The notes: a model not told the origin generated them from the letters alone. Shown: positions 17,400 to 26,367, counted from the first letter of the stretch. The stretch: DNA of 64,000 nucleotides from Paenibacillus sp. MMS20-IR301 (GCF_032302195.1 NZ_CP135275.1:7213001-7277000), one strand, 5' to 3'. A program made the numbers and translations.

Positions 17400-18065
17400 A
17401 TGAGAGGATTTTATTCCAGAAAGATTCATTCCTTGCTCGGCGTTATCCCGCTCGGGGCCTTCTTCCTTGAGCACATGCTGACGAACTTTGCAGCAGTTGA
17501 GGGGGGCGCTTCCGGTTTCACTGACAGTGTGCTGTGGCTGAACAGCCTGCCGCTCGTCTTCTTCCTGGAATTGTTCGGCATCTGGCTGCCGCTGCTGTAC
17601 CACGGCGTATTCGGCCTGTACATCGCGTACCAGTCGAAGCCGAACCTGAACCGCTACAATCTGGAGCGCAACTGGCGTTATACCCTCCAGCGCATCAGCG
17701 GGGTGGTCACCTTCATCTTCATCGTATGGCATCTGTACGATACCCGGGTCCAGGTGGCACTCGGCAATGTAGAGCATGATGAGCTTGGCGGGGTCATGCA
17801 CAACATTGTAACCCAGCCGCTGCTGATGGCCCTCTATATCGTCGGAATCATAGCCGCCTGCTTCCACTTCTCGAATGGCCTGTGGTCATTCCTGATCAGC
17901 TGGGGCATTACGGTCGGGCCGCGTTCCCAGCGGGTGTCCTCCATTCTGTGTCTCGGCTTGTTCGTAATTGTTACCTTCATGTTCGTGCTGTCACTGGTTA
18001 CCTTCCGTGACGATGAATTTCAAACTGCGGCAGCAGCGGTCCAGTCGCTGCGCAGCTTTATCTAG
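17400..18065 (+). CDS. sdhC: Succinate dehydrogenase cytochrome b558 subunit
   Basis: The membrane anchor of complex II: 221 residues and five hydrophobic segments, as in the di-heme Bacillus type. Candidate heme-ligand histidines include HSLLGVIP (near residue 11), HMLTNF, YHGVFGLY, WHLYDTRV and the histidine in CFHFSNGLW. It passes electrons from the SdhB clusters to menaquinone. The ATG at 17400 follows GGAAAGGGG, and the N-terminus fits B. subtilis SdhC. sdhA begins 217 bases later, a gap filled by repeats. Confidence 0.92.
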   Translation: MRGFYSRKIHSLLGVIPLGAFFLEHMLTNFAAVEGGASGFTDSVLWLNSLPLVFFLELFGIWLPLLYHGVFGLYIAYQSKPNLNRYNLERNWRYTLQRISGVVTFIFIVWHLYDTRVQVALGNVEHDELGGVMHNIVTQPLLMALYIVGIIAACFHFSNGLWSFLISWGITVGPRSQRVSSILCLGLFVIVTFMFVLSLVTFRDDEFQTAAAAVQSLRSFI

Positions 18066-18076
18066 AATATAGCGCA

Positions 18077-18268
18077 TATGCTTCCGAAGCGAGTTTTGTA
18101 CGATGAGAAATCAGGAAGCAGACGCTCACAAAACTTAAGTGTATGCTTCCGAAGCAAGTTTTGTACGATGAGAAATCAGGAAGCAGACGCTCACAAAACT
18201 TAAGTGTATGCTTCCGAAGCAAGTTTTGTACGATGAGAAATCAGGAAGCAAACGCTCACAAAACTTTT
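18077..18268 (+). repeat. Three tandem 65-bp hairpin repeats between sdhC and sdhA
   Basis: Copies start at 18077, 18142 and 18207 and are nearly identical. Each opens with TATGCTTCCGAAGC and contains AAGTTTTGT paired with ACAAAACTT, so each can fold into a hairpin. Each also contains ATG AGA AAT CAG ..., an 11-codon frame (18103-18138 and 18168-18203) with no ribosome site. The third copy runs straight into TTTTAGGAGG, the sdhA ribosome site, and its mini-frame loses the stop and reads on to 18331. Confidence 0.95.
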
Positions 18269-18282
18269 AGGAGGGAACAATC

Positions 18283-20025
18283 ATGGCATCAGCCGATATC
18301 ATCATCGTGGGCGGCGGTCTCGCCGGCCTGATGGCTACCATCAAGGCCGCCGAAGCCGGCGCGCATGTACATCTATTCTCACTGGTCCCTGTCAAAAGAT
18401 CGCATTCGGTCTGTGCGCAAGGCGGCATTAACGGCGCTGTAAATACAAAGGGTGAAGGCGACTCGCCCTGGGAGCATTTCGATGATACCGTCTACGGCGG
18501 CGACTTCCTGGCGAACCAGCCCCCGGTCAAAGCGATGTGTGAGGCTGCTCCGGGCATCATTCACCTGATGGACCGGATGGGCGTCATGTTCAACCGTACG
18601 CCGGAGGGGCTGCTCGACTTCCGCCGGTTCGGCGGGACGAAGCGCCACCGGACAGCATTCGCCGGGGCAACTACCGGCCAGCAGCTGCTGTACGCACTGG
18701 ATGAGCAGGTACGCCGCTGGGAAGCCGAAGGCCTCGTGACCAAAAGCGAGAACTGGGAGTTCCTCTCGGTCATTCTCGACGATGAGCGTGTCTGCCGCGG
18801 CATCAGCGCCCAGAATCTGAAGACGATGGAGATTCAGACCTTCCCGGCGGATGCGGTGATTCTGGCGAGCGGCGGGCCCGGGATTATTTTCGGCAAAACA
18901 ACGAACTCGGTCATTAACACAGGTACCGCTGCAAGCGCAGTATATCAGCAGGGTGTACATTATGCGAACGGCGAATTCATCCAGATTCATCCGACGGCGA
19001 TACCCGGCGATGACAAGCTGCGGCTGATGTCGGAATCTGCGCGCGGTGAGGGCGGACGCATCTGGACCTACAAGGACGGCAAGCCGTGGTATTTCCTCGA
19101 AGAGAAGTATCCGTCGTACGGCAATCTGGTTCCGCGTGATATTGCCACCCGCGAAATCTTCAATGTATGCGTGGATCAGGGACTGGGTATCAATGGTGAG
19201 AACATGGTCTATCTGGACCTGTCGCATAAGGATCCGAAGGAGCTTGACGTTAAGCTTGGCGGCATCATCGAGATCTACGAGAAATTCATGGGCGATGATC
19301 CGCGTAAAATCCCGATGAAAATCTTCCCGGCCGTGCATTATTCCATGGGCGGCATGTGGGTCGACTATAACCAGATGACCAATATCCCCGGCCTATTCGC
19401 CGCAGGGGAATGTGAATACCAGTACCACGGGGCGAACCGCCTTGGTGCGAATTCGCTGGTGTCGGCAATATATGGCGGCATGGTCTCCGGGCCGAAGGCC
19501 GTAGAATATATTAAAGGGCTGAAGAAATCGGTGCAGGATATCTCCTCCACAGTATTTGACAGCTTCCACAAGACACAGACGGATAAATATGAAGCTCTCC
19601 TCGGGATGACCGGTACGGAGAATGCTTACGTCATTCATAAGGAGCTTGGCGAATGGATGACGGCGAACATGACCGTGGTGCGTGAGAACAAGCGGCTTGA
19701 AGCGACCATCGGCAAAATTAAAGAGCTGAAGGAGCGCTACCGTAACATCAGCATGAGCGACACGTCGCGCTGGAGCAACCAGGGGGTGGCGTTCACCCGC
19801 CAGCTGTGGAACATGCTGGAGCTGTCGGAAGCAATGACCCTTGGAGCACTGCTGCGCAATGAGAGCCGGGGGGCGCATTACAAGCCGGAATTCCCGAACC
19901 GCAATGATGAGGAGTTCCTGAAGACAACCAAAGCCAGCTGGAGTGCCGACGGCCCGCAGATCTCTTACGAGGAAGTGGATGTATCGCTGATTCCTCCGCG
20001 GGTGCGGGATTACTCGAAGGACTAA
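18283..20025 (+). CDS. sdhA: Succinate dehydrogenase flavoprotein subunit
   Basis: The catalytic FAD subunit of complex II, 580 residues. Seen: dinucleotide-binding GGGLAGLMATIKAAEAG; KRSHSVCAQGGINGAV, which holds the histidine that carries covalent FAD; HPTAIPGDDKLRLMSESARGEGG of the active site; and the family ending with Arg/His substrate residues (HYSMGGMWVD, HGANRLGANSL). It oxidises succinate to fumarate. The ATG at 18283 follows TTTTAGGAGGG. Length and motifs match Bacillus SdhA. Confidence 0.95.
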   Translation: MASADIIIVGGGLAGLMATIKAAEAGAHVHLFSLVPVKRSHSVCAQGGINGAVNTKGEGDSPWEHFDDTVYGGDFLANQPPVKAMCEAAPGIIHLMDRMGVMFNRTPEGLLDFRRFGGTKRHRTAFAGATTGQQLLYALDEQVRRWEAEGLVTKSENWEFLSVILDDERVCRGISAQNLKTMEIQTFPADAVILASGGPGIIFGKTTNSVINTGTAASAVYQQGVHYANGEFIQIHPTAIPGDDKLRLMSESARGEGGRIWTYKDGKPWYFLEEKYPSYGNLVPRDIATREIFNVCVDQGLGINGENMVYLDLSHKDPKELDVKLGGIIEIYEKFMGDDPRKIPMKIFPAVHYSMGGMWVDYNQMTNIPGLFAAGECEYQYHGANRLGANSLVSAIYGGMVSGPKAVEYIKGLKKSVQDISSTVFDSFHKTQTDKYEALLGMTGTENAYVIHKELGEWMTANMTVVRENKRLEATIGKIKELKERYRNISMSDTSRWSNQGVAFTRQLWNMLELSEAMTLGALLRNESRGAHYKPEFPNRNDEEFLKTTKASWSADGPQISYEEVDVSLIPPRVRDYSKD

Positions 20026-20145
20026 GCGGGGTAGAATTCAAACTTCACTGGACTGGTCTTAACTTGACCTGACTTGAATTACACTAATTTCTCTTGCCGC
20101 TGGAATATGCCGGATGACTGGTTATGCTCTCTGGATGGAATTCGG

Positions 20146-20334
20146 TATAAGTGTATTTCGTGCAACTAATTTAGTCCTCTTTCGGTACAGGAGTTGTATA
20201 ACTGTATTCTGTGCAGCTAAAGTCTCCCGAACAGGCGGGAATAAGCTTATTCCGGAAGTATAATTGTACAGAATGCAGTTAAATCGCAAATTTAACAGAA
20301 TTCCCTGGTTTTAATTGTACAAAGTGCAGTTAAC
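20146..20334. repeat. Four degenerate repeats in the sdhA-sdhB gap
   Basis: In the 436-base gap, copies at about 20146, 20197, 20259 and 20310 share the pattern TATAAnTGTAnnnnGTGCAnnTAA. Spacings are 51, 62 and 51 bases. Copies 3 and 4 share TTAATTGTACA / TGCAGTTAA forms. No ORF or clear promoter was found. The end of the gap (CAAACTTTTAGGAGG) repeats the sequence before sdhA almost exactly. Confidence 0.7.
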
Positions 20335-20461
20335 GCGGGAAGCTTAAGCGGAAATTCTTCATGAATGATACAACTTAAAGCGCGGGCTTCCGGGGCCGGT
20401 ATGAATAAGCGGGTTCGGCGGAGGCTAGCAGTCCTATTCAAACTTTTAGGAGGTAACCGAT

Positions 20462-21226
20462 ATGGCGGAAACAGCAGCAGCTCCCAAAAACGTGAAATTT
20501 ATCATTACCCGCCAGGATGAACCGGAAACGAGCCCATATACTGAAGAGTTCGAGCTTGCGTACCGTCCGGGCATGAATGTGATCAGTGCGCTGATGGAGA
20601 TTCAGCGTAATCCGGTCAATGCGAAGGGTGACAGTACGGTCCCGGTCTGCTGGGAATCCAACTGTCTGGAGGAAGTATGCGGCGCCTGCTCCATGGTCAT
20701 CAACGGCAAACCCCGCCAGGCCTGTGCGGCACTGATTGATAACCTGGAGCAGCCGGTGCGGATTGAGCCGATGAAGACCTTCCCGGTTGTCCGGGACCTC
20801 GTGATTGACCGCAGCCGGATGTTTAATGCCCTGAAGCGGGTCAAAGCCTGGATTCCGATCGACGGTACTTATGATCTTGGTCCGGGACCGCGGATGCCGG
20901 AGAAGAAACGCCAGTGGGCGTATGAATTGTCCAAGTGCATGACCTGCGGTGTCTGCCTGGAAGCCTGCCCGAATGTCAACGAGAAGACCAACTTCATTGG
21001 TCCCGCTGCTATTTCCCAGGTGCGCCTGTTCAACGCCCATCCTACGGGTGAGATGAACTCCGACGAGCGCCTGGAGGCGCTGATGGAGGACGGCGGCATC
21101 GACGGCTGCGGCAACTCGCAGAACTGCGTGCGCGCCTGCCCGAAGGGCATTCCGCTGACTACATCCATCGCCGAAATCAACAAGCAGACCACAAAGCATA
21201 TGTTCAAGCGCTGGCTGGGTGTTTAA
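20462..21226 (+). CDS. sdhB: Succinate dehydrogenase iron-sulfur subunit
   Basis: 254 residues with all three cluster motifs: a plant-type [2Fe-2S] set (CWESNCLEEVCGAC ... RQAC), CMTCGVCLEACP, and CGNSQNCVRACPKGIP. It carries electrons from the FAD in SdhA to the heme anchor SdhC. The ATG at 20462 follows TTTTAGGAGGT. The wide gap to sdhA is unusual, because sdhA and sdhB are normally close. Confidence 0.94.
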   Translation: MAETAAAPKNVKFIITRQDEPETSPYTEEFELAYRPGMNVISALMEIQRNPVNAKGDSTVPVCWESNCLEEVCGACSMVINGKPRQACAALIDNLEQPVRIEPMKTFPVVRDLVIDRSRMFNALKRVKAWIPIDGTYDLGPGPRMPEKKRQWAYELSKCMTCGVCLEACPNVNEKTNFIGPAAISQVRLFNAHPTGEMNSDERLEALMEDGGIDGCGNSQNCVRACPKGIPLTTSIAEINKQTTKHMFKRWLGV

Positions 21227-21268
21227 CCCCGGCTGCAGTACTTGGTAATGCCTGGCAACAGTTAATAG

Positions 21269-21318
21269 AACCATCCCGCGGCTTAGGGTTTCCGCCCAGC
21301 CGGGGATGGTTTTTTTTG
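21269..21318 (+). terminator. Terminator after sdhB
   Basis: AACCATCCCGCGGCT pairs with AGCCGGGGATGGTT, followed by a run of eight or more T. Confidence 0.88.
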
Positions 21319-21574
21319 TATTTTCTGATCTTCGCCTGCAAATCCTGGTTTGCGGATTTACTTTTGCAATGCCCTGTTTTATTTAATATCGCCTTATGGT
21401 GGCTCCGTGTTGCCGGGAGGTATGCTAAAGGAAGTCAATCATCGCCAACGCGGCGGAAAGCGGGGTGAACAGGGGCTGCAAGCAGGCGGAGCACATCAGG
21501 AGCAGCACACTTCATCAGGTCTGCCTTCTTCCGGCCGGTCTGCAGCAGCGGCGAACTACGAATGGGAGGGTATC

Positions 21575-23260
21575 ATGATCAGATCCGCAGGTAACATAAG
21601 ACAGCGTTTTATGATGTGGCTTGGCATGGCTGTATTGATTCTGGCGGTCAGCCTGCCACTGGCTCCTGACGTTGTGTCGGCGGCTTCGGCCTTTACCCAG
21701 ACAGCGGCTTCCGGCTACAGCAGCCAATCCGGGATCCAGCTGGAGGCATCCAGTGAAGGTGGGCAGAATGTCGCATTTATTGACAACGGTGATTATATTG
21801 CTTTTAACAATGTGGAATTTGGCAGTGGTGCAGCTTCTATCGACGTCAGGGTGGCAAGCAATAACAGCGGCGGGACGATTGAAGTACGACTGGACAGCTT
21901 GAATGGAACGCTTCTCGGCACGGTTGCCGTTCCGGGCACCGGAGGATGGCAGGCATGGCAGACCCAATCGGCCACGGTCAGTCCTGTAAGCGGAGTGCAT
22001 ACACTGTACCTCAAATTCACAGGCGGAGCAGGTAATTTATTCAATGTGCTCTGGTTCAAATTCAATGCCCCGTCCGCCGGCGGGGATGTGGTAGGCAAGC
22101 TGTTCGCGGGCTATCAGGGCTGGTTCAATGCAGCCGGAGACGGCTCGCCGAACGGGGGATGGGTACACTGGTCCAAGAACAGCAGCGCACCCGCGGCCGG
22201 CAGCACCGTGAATTTCGATCTGTATCCCGATCTCCGGGAATACTCGAAGCTGTATCAGACCAGTCTGGCTAATCTGGGGAACGGAGCCGCGGCGAAGCTC
22301 TTCTCCTCCTATGATCAGGAGACGGTGAATAAGCATTTTGAATGGATGCAGACCTACAATATTGACGGGGCCGCCCTGCAGCGCTTCGGTGCGGATGAGA
22401 GCGATGCGCCAAATGGCTGGAAGAGTAACCGCGACAGTGTGGCCGTCAAGGTGAAGAGCGCGGCAGAAGCCTACAACCGCAAATTCTATGTAATGTATGA
22501 CATCACCGGCATGAATGCGGGCAACTGGGTGAACGCGGTTAAGCATGACTGGACGGTCAACGTCGTGAATGCCATGCACCTGCCATCCTCTTCAGCTTAT
22601 GCGAAGCAGAACGGCAAGACGGTGGTCTGCCTGTGGGGCATCGGCTTTACCGACCGCCCGGGGACTGCAGCTGAATCGGCAGAACTGATTAGCTGGTTCA
22701 AGAATCAGGGGATTTACGTGATTGGCGGAGTGCCCACCTATTGGAGGGATGGCATTAATGACTCCAAAACCGGTTTCCTGAACGTCTACAAATCACTGGA
22801 CATGATATCTCCCTGGTATGTGGGGCGCTTTGGAATGGCGGAGGCCGACAGCTTCAAGACCAATCTGCTGCAGCCGGATTATGCCTGGACCGGGCAGAAT
22901 GGAATCGCCTATCAGCCGGTAATCTTCCCGGGATTCTCCTGGGCCAATATGACCGGCGGCCCGCAGAATCAGATTCCCCGCGCACACGGCGACTTCATGT
23001 GGAGGCAAGCCTACAACATTAAGAGCTCCGGCATCAGCACCGGTTATATTGCCATGTTCGACGAGTATGACGAGGGAACAGCTATCGCCAAAGCGGCAGA
23101 GAACAGCTCGATGATTCCGGCGAACCAGTATTTTCTGACCCTGAATGCGGATGGTGTAGCCGTATCCTCAGACTTTTATCTCCGGCTGGCGGGTGACATT
23201 AACCGGCTGTTCAAAGACCAGATTCCGCTGACGGTGAACCATCCCACGAGTCATCAGTAA
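21575..23260 (+). CDS. Secreted glycoside hydrolase, GH99-like, with N-terminal CBM6
   Basis: 561 residues. A signal peptide (cleavage near VVSAASAF) is followed by a CBM6-type beta-sandwich (about 40-165: QLEASSEGG, IDVRVASNN, TLYLKFTGG) and a TIM-barrel-like catalytic region (LFAGYQGWFNAAGDG ... MFDEYDEGTA). FDEYDEGT resembles the acid-base motif NEWxEGT of GH99/GH71-like endo-mannosidases and alpha-glycanases. Identification beyond the superfamily is not secure. The ATG at 21575 follows GGGAGGG; the frame extends upstream to 21350 without a signal. It lies opposite an alpha-mannosidase operon, which fits mannan breakdown. Confidence 0.75.
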   Translation: MIRSAGNIRQRFMMWLGMAVLILAVSLPLAPDVVSAASAFTQTAASGYSSQSGIQLEASSEGGQNVAFIDNGDYIAFNNVEFGSGAASIDVRVASNNSGGTIEVRLDSLNGTLLGTVAVPGTGGWQAWQTQSATVSPVSGVHTLYLKFTGGAGNLFNVLWFKFNAPSAGGDVVGKLFAGYQGWFNAAGDGSPNGGWVHWSKNSSAPAAGSTVNFDLYPDLREYSKLYQTSLANLGNGAAAKLFSSYDQETVNKHFEWMQTYNIDGAALQRFGADESDAPNGWKSNRDSVAVKVKSAAEAYNRKFYVMYDITGMNAGNWVNAVKHDWTVNVVNAMHLPSSSAYAKQNGKTVVCLWGIGFTDRPGTAAESAELISWFKNQGIYVIGGVPTYWRDGINDSKTGFLNVYKSLDMISPWYVGRFGMAEADSFKTNLLQPDYAWTGQNGIAYQPVIFPGFSWANMTGGPQNQIPRAHGDFMWRQAYNIKSSGISTGYIAMFDEYDEGTAIAKAAENSSMIPANQYFLTLNADGVAVSSDFYLRLAGDINRLFKDQIPLTVNHPTSHQ

Positions 23261-23365
23261 GGCGGCTATGAACTTCAGAGCCTGCGGGAGGCACGGTTCC
23301 CCCGGGGGCTTTTGCCATGAAGCAGAACGTATCTTAAATGAATTCAAGGACTCCAGGAGGAACTT

Positions 23366-24658
23366 ATGAGCATGAGAAATATGAACCCTGCAATTACAAG
23401 TATTTATACCGCTGATCCCTCGGCACATGTATGGGAGGACGGCAGAATGTACATTTATGCTTCCCATGACACCGATCCGGCGAGAGGCTGTGATCTGATG
23501 GACCGGTATCATGTATTCTCGTCCGGGGATATGGTGAGCTGGCGTGACGAAGGGGAGATTCTGGGTTCAGCGGATGTGAAATGGGGCAGACCGGAAGGCG
23601 GCTTTATGTGGGCGCCCGACTGCGCCTATAAGAACGGCACCTATTATTTCTATTATCCGCATCCCAGCGGTTCGGATTGGAACCATACCTGGAAGATAGG
23701 AGTGGCAACCAGCACGGAGCCGGCCCGCGGCTTCACCGATCAGGGTTACATTGAGGGGCTTGGCGGGTTCTCCATGATCGATCCGGCTGTATTCGTGGAT
23801 GAGGACAACCGTGCCTATATGTATTACGGGGGCGGCGGGACATGTGAAGCCGGGGAAATGAACGGGGATATGATGTCCATCCGGGGCAGCATGCAGGAAA
23901 TGGAAGGCCTGGAGGACTTTCATGAAGCAGCCTGGGTCTTCAAAAGAAACGGCGTGTACTATCTGACTTATGCGGACAACCTGGAGGGCAGCAACCGCAT
24001 GCGTTACGCCACCAGTGATCAGCCGCTTGGTCCGTGGACATACCGGGGGATTTTTCTTGAGCCGACCGGCTGCCCGACAACCCACGGCTCTGTAGCAGAA
24101 TTTAAGGGCCAGTGGTATTTGTTCTACCATAACCAGGAGCTGTCGGGAGAGGAGACGCTGCGGAGTATATGTATCGACGAGCTGCATTTCAATCCGGACG
24201 GATCGATCCGGACGGTGGTGCAGACCCGTGAAGGTGTGAAGCCGGCGGGAGAAGCTCCGCAGCCGCACCCGGAGATGAAGGTCTATGCAGCAGCGGACAG
24301 CGAGGCTAGCGGCGGTGCAGTTATTATAGCTGCGGAGGGCGTAAGTGCTGTCGCCGGTCTGGAGGCTGCAGATGCCTGCTGCCAGTTCCATGAGGTGGAC
24401 GGCGGGGTACGGGGCGGCAGGGCCGAGATCCGGCTGCAGTATGCTGCGGCAGAGCCTCTTTCCAAGCTGCGGCTTACGGTGAACGGCAGGGACTACTCGC
24501 TGGTCAATGCGCCTTCCACTGGAGGAACCGCAGTCTTCACCGGCTGCACCGGACTTACCGTGAAGCTGGAGCCGGGCAGCGGCAACCTGATTACCTGGAC
24601 AGCCGGCAGGGGGGATATCCGGATCTGCAGAATGACGGTCAGCCCGCTGGGGGATTAA
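23366..24658 (+). CDS. Glycoside hydrolase family 43 protein
   Basis: 430 residues. The five-bladed beta-propeller of GH43 covers about 1-300, with the general base in TADPSAHVWEDG, the pKa-modulating aspartate in SMIDPAVFVDED, and a likely acid residue in TTHGSVAEF. A C-terminal domain (about 310-430) looks like a small carbohydrate-binding beta-sandwich. There is no signal peptide, so it acts inside the cell, probably on arabino- or xylo-oligosaccharides. CAGGAGG precedes the ATG. It probably follows the GH99-like gene in one transcript (105-base gap). Confidence 0.85.
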   Translation: MSMRNMNPAITSIYTADPSAHVWEDGRMYIYASHDTDPARGCDLMDRYHVFSSGDMVSWRDEGEILGSADVKWGRPEGGFMWAPDCAYKNGTYYFYYPHPSGSDWNHTWKIGVATSTEPARGFTDQGYIEGLGGFSMIDPAVFVDEDNRAYMYYGGGGTCEAGEMNGDMMSIRGSMQEMEGLEDFHEAAWVFKRNGVYYLTYADNLEGSNRMRYATSDQPLGPWTYRGIFLEPTGCPTTHGSVAEFKGQWYLFYHNQELSGEETLRSICIDELHFNPDGSIRTVVQTREGVKPAGEAPQPHPEMKVYAAADSEASGGAVIIAAEGVSAVAGLEAADACCQFHEVDGGVRGGRAEIRLQYAAAEPLSKLRLTVNGRDYSLVNAPSTGGTAVFTGCTGLTVKLEPGSGNLITWTAGRGDIRICRMTVSPLGD

Positions 24659-24677
24659 GGCCTGCGGCAGAATAACA

Positions 24678-24728
24678 AAGACCCGTGAGGCGAGGCAGCC
24701 AGGCTGCGACGCTCTTCACGGGTTTTGT
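24678..24728 (+). terminator. Terminator after the GH43 gene
   Basis: AAGACCCGTGA pairs with TCACGGGTTTT across a GC-rich internal hairpin, followed by TTTTGTTG. Confidence 0.75.
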
Positions 24729-24873
24729 TGTGGTACCGGAAATTCTGCAACTTGAAAGTGACGGCTGAAGAAATTTGGAACGGCCGGAGCGCTAGCGAAC
24801 AGGGGCCGGAGGTCCGATGTTCATCGTTGCGGGGGCTATGCTTAATGCTTAAAGCTTAGAGTTCGAGGCCGGA

Positions 24874-24971
24874 AGCCCGAAGCCGGAAGCCTGAAGCCCG
24901 AAGCCAAAAGCCAAAAGCCAAAAGCCAAAAGCCAAAAGCCAAAAGCTTAAAGCTTAAAGCTTCAAGCTTAG
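24874..24971. repeat. Fourteen tandem heptamers
   Basis: The unit is AGCCNNA in the first half (AGCCCGA, AGCCGGA, AGCCTGA), then six identical AGCCAAA and four AGCTTNR units. The array is unbroken at exactly 7-base spacing and non-coding. It probably grows and shrinks by slippage. Confidence 0.92.
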
Positions 24972-25118
24972 CTGCGCCTATCAGTGCCTGGATTGTCCGG
25001 TGCTCCTGAAATAAGTGGATTTTCTCCACTTGCTATGGAGCGGAGGGAGTGACTGCCGGATAACAGTTGGAAAAAGAGCACTTAATTTTCGGGAAATTCG
25101 TCCAAATAAGGCAAAGGT

Positions 25119-25206
25119 GATAAATTAAGTGACGTTTATCCAATTAAAATCCGAAATGGAGGAAAAATGATCAAATTAAGATGCATTTTTCCACTTAAAA
25201 TCTTAG
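25119..25206. repeat. Pair of AT-rich direct repeats
   Basis: Two related segments (25119-25154 and 25169-25206) share AAATTAAG, TTTnTCC and TTAAAATC in the same order, 50 bases apart. Together with the heptamers and the 23-mer array they fill a 750-base stretch without any credible gene. Confidence 0.5.
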
Positions 25207-25285
25207 TGGGGAGCGGACCGGCGTCATCCAAAGTGATGAAGCGGCTACTCACAAGGAGAGCCATCGCTGGAACAGTGAGTAGCAG

Positions 25286-25423
25286 CCGAGCTGCCGCATG
25301 CCGGCCAGCCGAGCTGCCGCATGCCGACCAGGCCAGCTGCCGCATGCCGACCAGGCCAGCTGCCACATGCCGACCAGGCCAGCTGCCGCATGCCGACCAG
25401 CCGAGCTGTCGCATGCCGACCAG
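25286..25423. repeat. Six tandem 23-bp repeats
   Basis: Six contiguous copies of a 23-base unit with core GCTGCCGCATGCCGACCAG and few substitutions. 23 is not a multiple of 3, so the reading frame changes at every copy and the ORFs across it are artefacts. There are no spacers, so it is not a CRISPR array. It lies at the 3' end of the epimerase gene on the other strand. Confidence 0.95.
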
Positions 25424-25476
25424 CCCAGCACGCCCGGAGGCGGATTTGCTCCGGCCGATTACAGCCTTATGCGGCG

Positions 25477-26328
25477 TCAGGTTTGAGATGCCTGACGTCC
25501 CTCCATCCAGGAGTAGCGCGGCTGCCAGTGCAAGGTCTCTTTAGCCAGCCGGTTGCTGACGACAGCTTCCCGGCCTTCGAACCGGCTGCGGCGGTCAAGC
25601 ACCTCCGGATAGAACTCATTCAGCAGACGATCTGTGGGCCAGGCGCTCAGCGTATCATCCGCTGTAATATTGAGATTGCCTGGCGCAGCTTCCCCATGCT
25701 TCAGGGCTGCAAGGCAGGCAGCTGCGGCATCGCGGATGTCGATATAGCTCCATAGTGTTCTTACATATCTTTCCGGCTGGGCAGGCTGGATATGAGCGTA
25801 TTCGGCTTCGGTCATCACGGTGGAGAAGCGCAGGGAGACCGTCTTCATTCCGCCCCTGCGGCTGAACATGGCGGCAGTCGCCTCATTGACCACCTTGGAT
25901 AAGCCGTAGCATTCCCTGGGCTGCTGGGGATGCTGCTCATCCACCGGCACATATTCAGGGGAGAAGGGCTGCGGTGCCCAGGCGAAGCCGTAGGAGGATT
26001 CGCTGGAGCCCAGCACCACCCTGCGGATACCCAGCAGCCCGGCAGCTTCCAGGACGTTATAGCCGGAGAGTACATTATTGGTGAAAATATGGGCCGGCGG
26101 GTACAGCAGCGGCGCCGGAATCGCAGCCAGATGGATGACTGCGTCAGCGCCTTGCAGGGCGCTTGCCAGCTGGCCGAGATCGCTGAGATCTACGATCAGC
26201 TGGCGGCAGGACAGCTCCCCTGATGTGCGGCGGTCAATGGATACGGCCCCGTATCCGGCGTGCTGCAGCGCCCGGATCACGGCAGAGCCGAGCTTGCCGC
26301 TGCCGCCTGTTACGGCGATGGTTTCCAT
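25477..26328 (-). CDS. NAD-dependent epimerase/dehydratase family protein
   Basis: 283 residues of the extended SDR fold. The nucleotide site is TGGSGKLGSAVIRA (residues 7-20), an acidic residue sits at the end of the second strand (SIDRR), and the catalytic pair is in ECYGLSKVV (YxxxK). It probably acts on a sugar or sugar-acid. The last gene of the GH38-ManD operon, its AAGGAGG lies just upstream of the ATG. Confidence 0.83.
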   Translation of the reverse strand: METIAVTGGSGKLGSAVIRALQHAGYGAVSIDRRTSGELSCRQLIVDLSDLGQLASALQGADAVIHLAAIPAPLLYPPAHIFTNNVLSGYNVLEAAGLLGIRRVVLGSSESSYGFAWAPQPFSPEYVPVDEQHPQQPRECYGLSKVVNEATAAMFSRRGGMKTVSLRFSTVMTEAEYAHIQPAQPERYVRTLWSYIDIRDAAAACLAALKHGEAAPGNLNITADDTLSAWPTDRLLNEFYPEVLDRRSRFEGREAVVSNRLAKETLHWQPRYSWMEGRQASQT

Positions 26329-26367
26329 AAGCTAGAACCTCCTTAAGATTAGTACAAGCCAGCGAAG

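Noticed and set aside
25286..25423. CRISPR array
   Set aside because: Repeats are directly adjacent with no unique spacers and there are no cas genes.
25136..25755. ORFs on both strands across the 23-mer array (for example 25136-25414 and 25321-25755)
   Set aside because: The 23-base period rotates the frame and creates repetitive peptides with no ribosome site.
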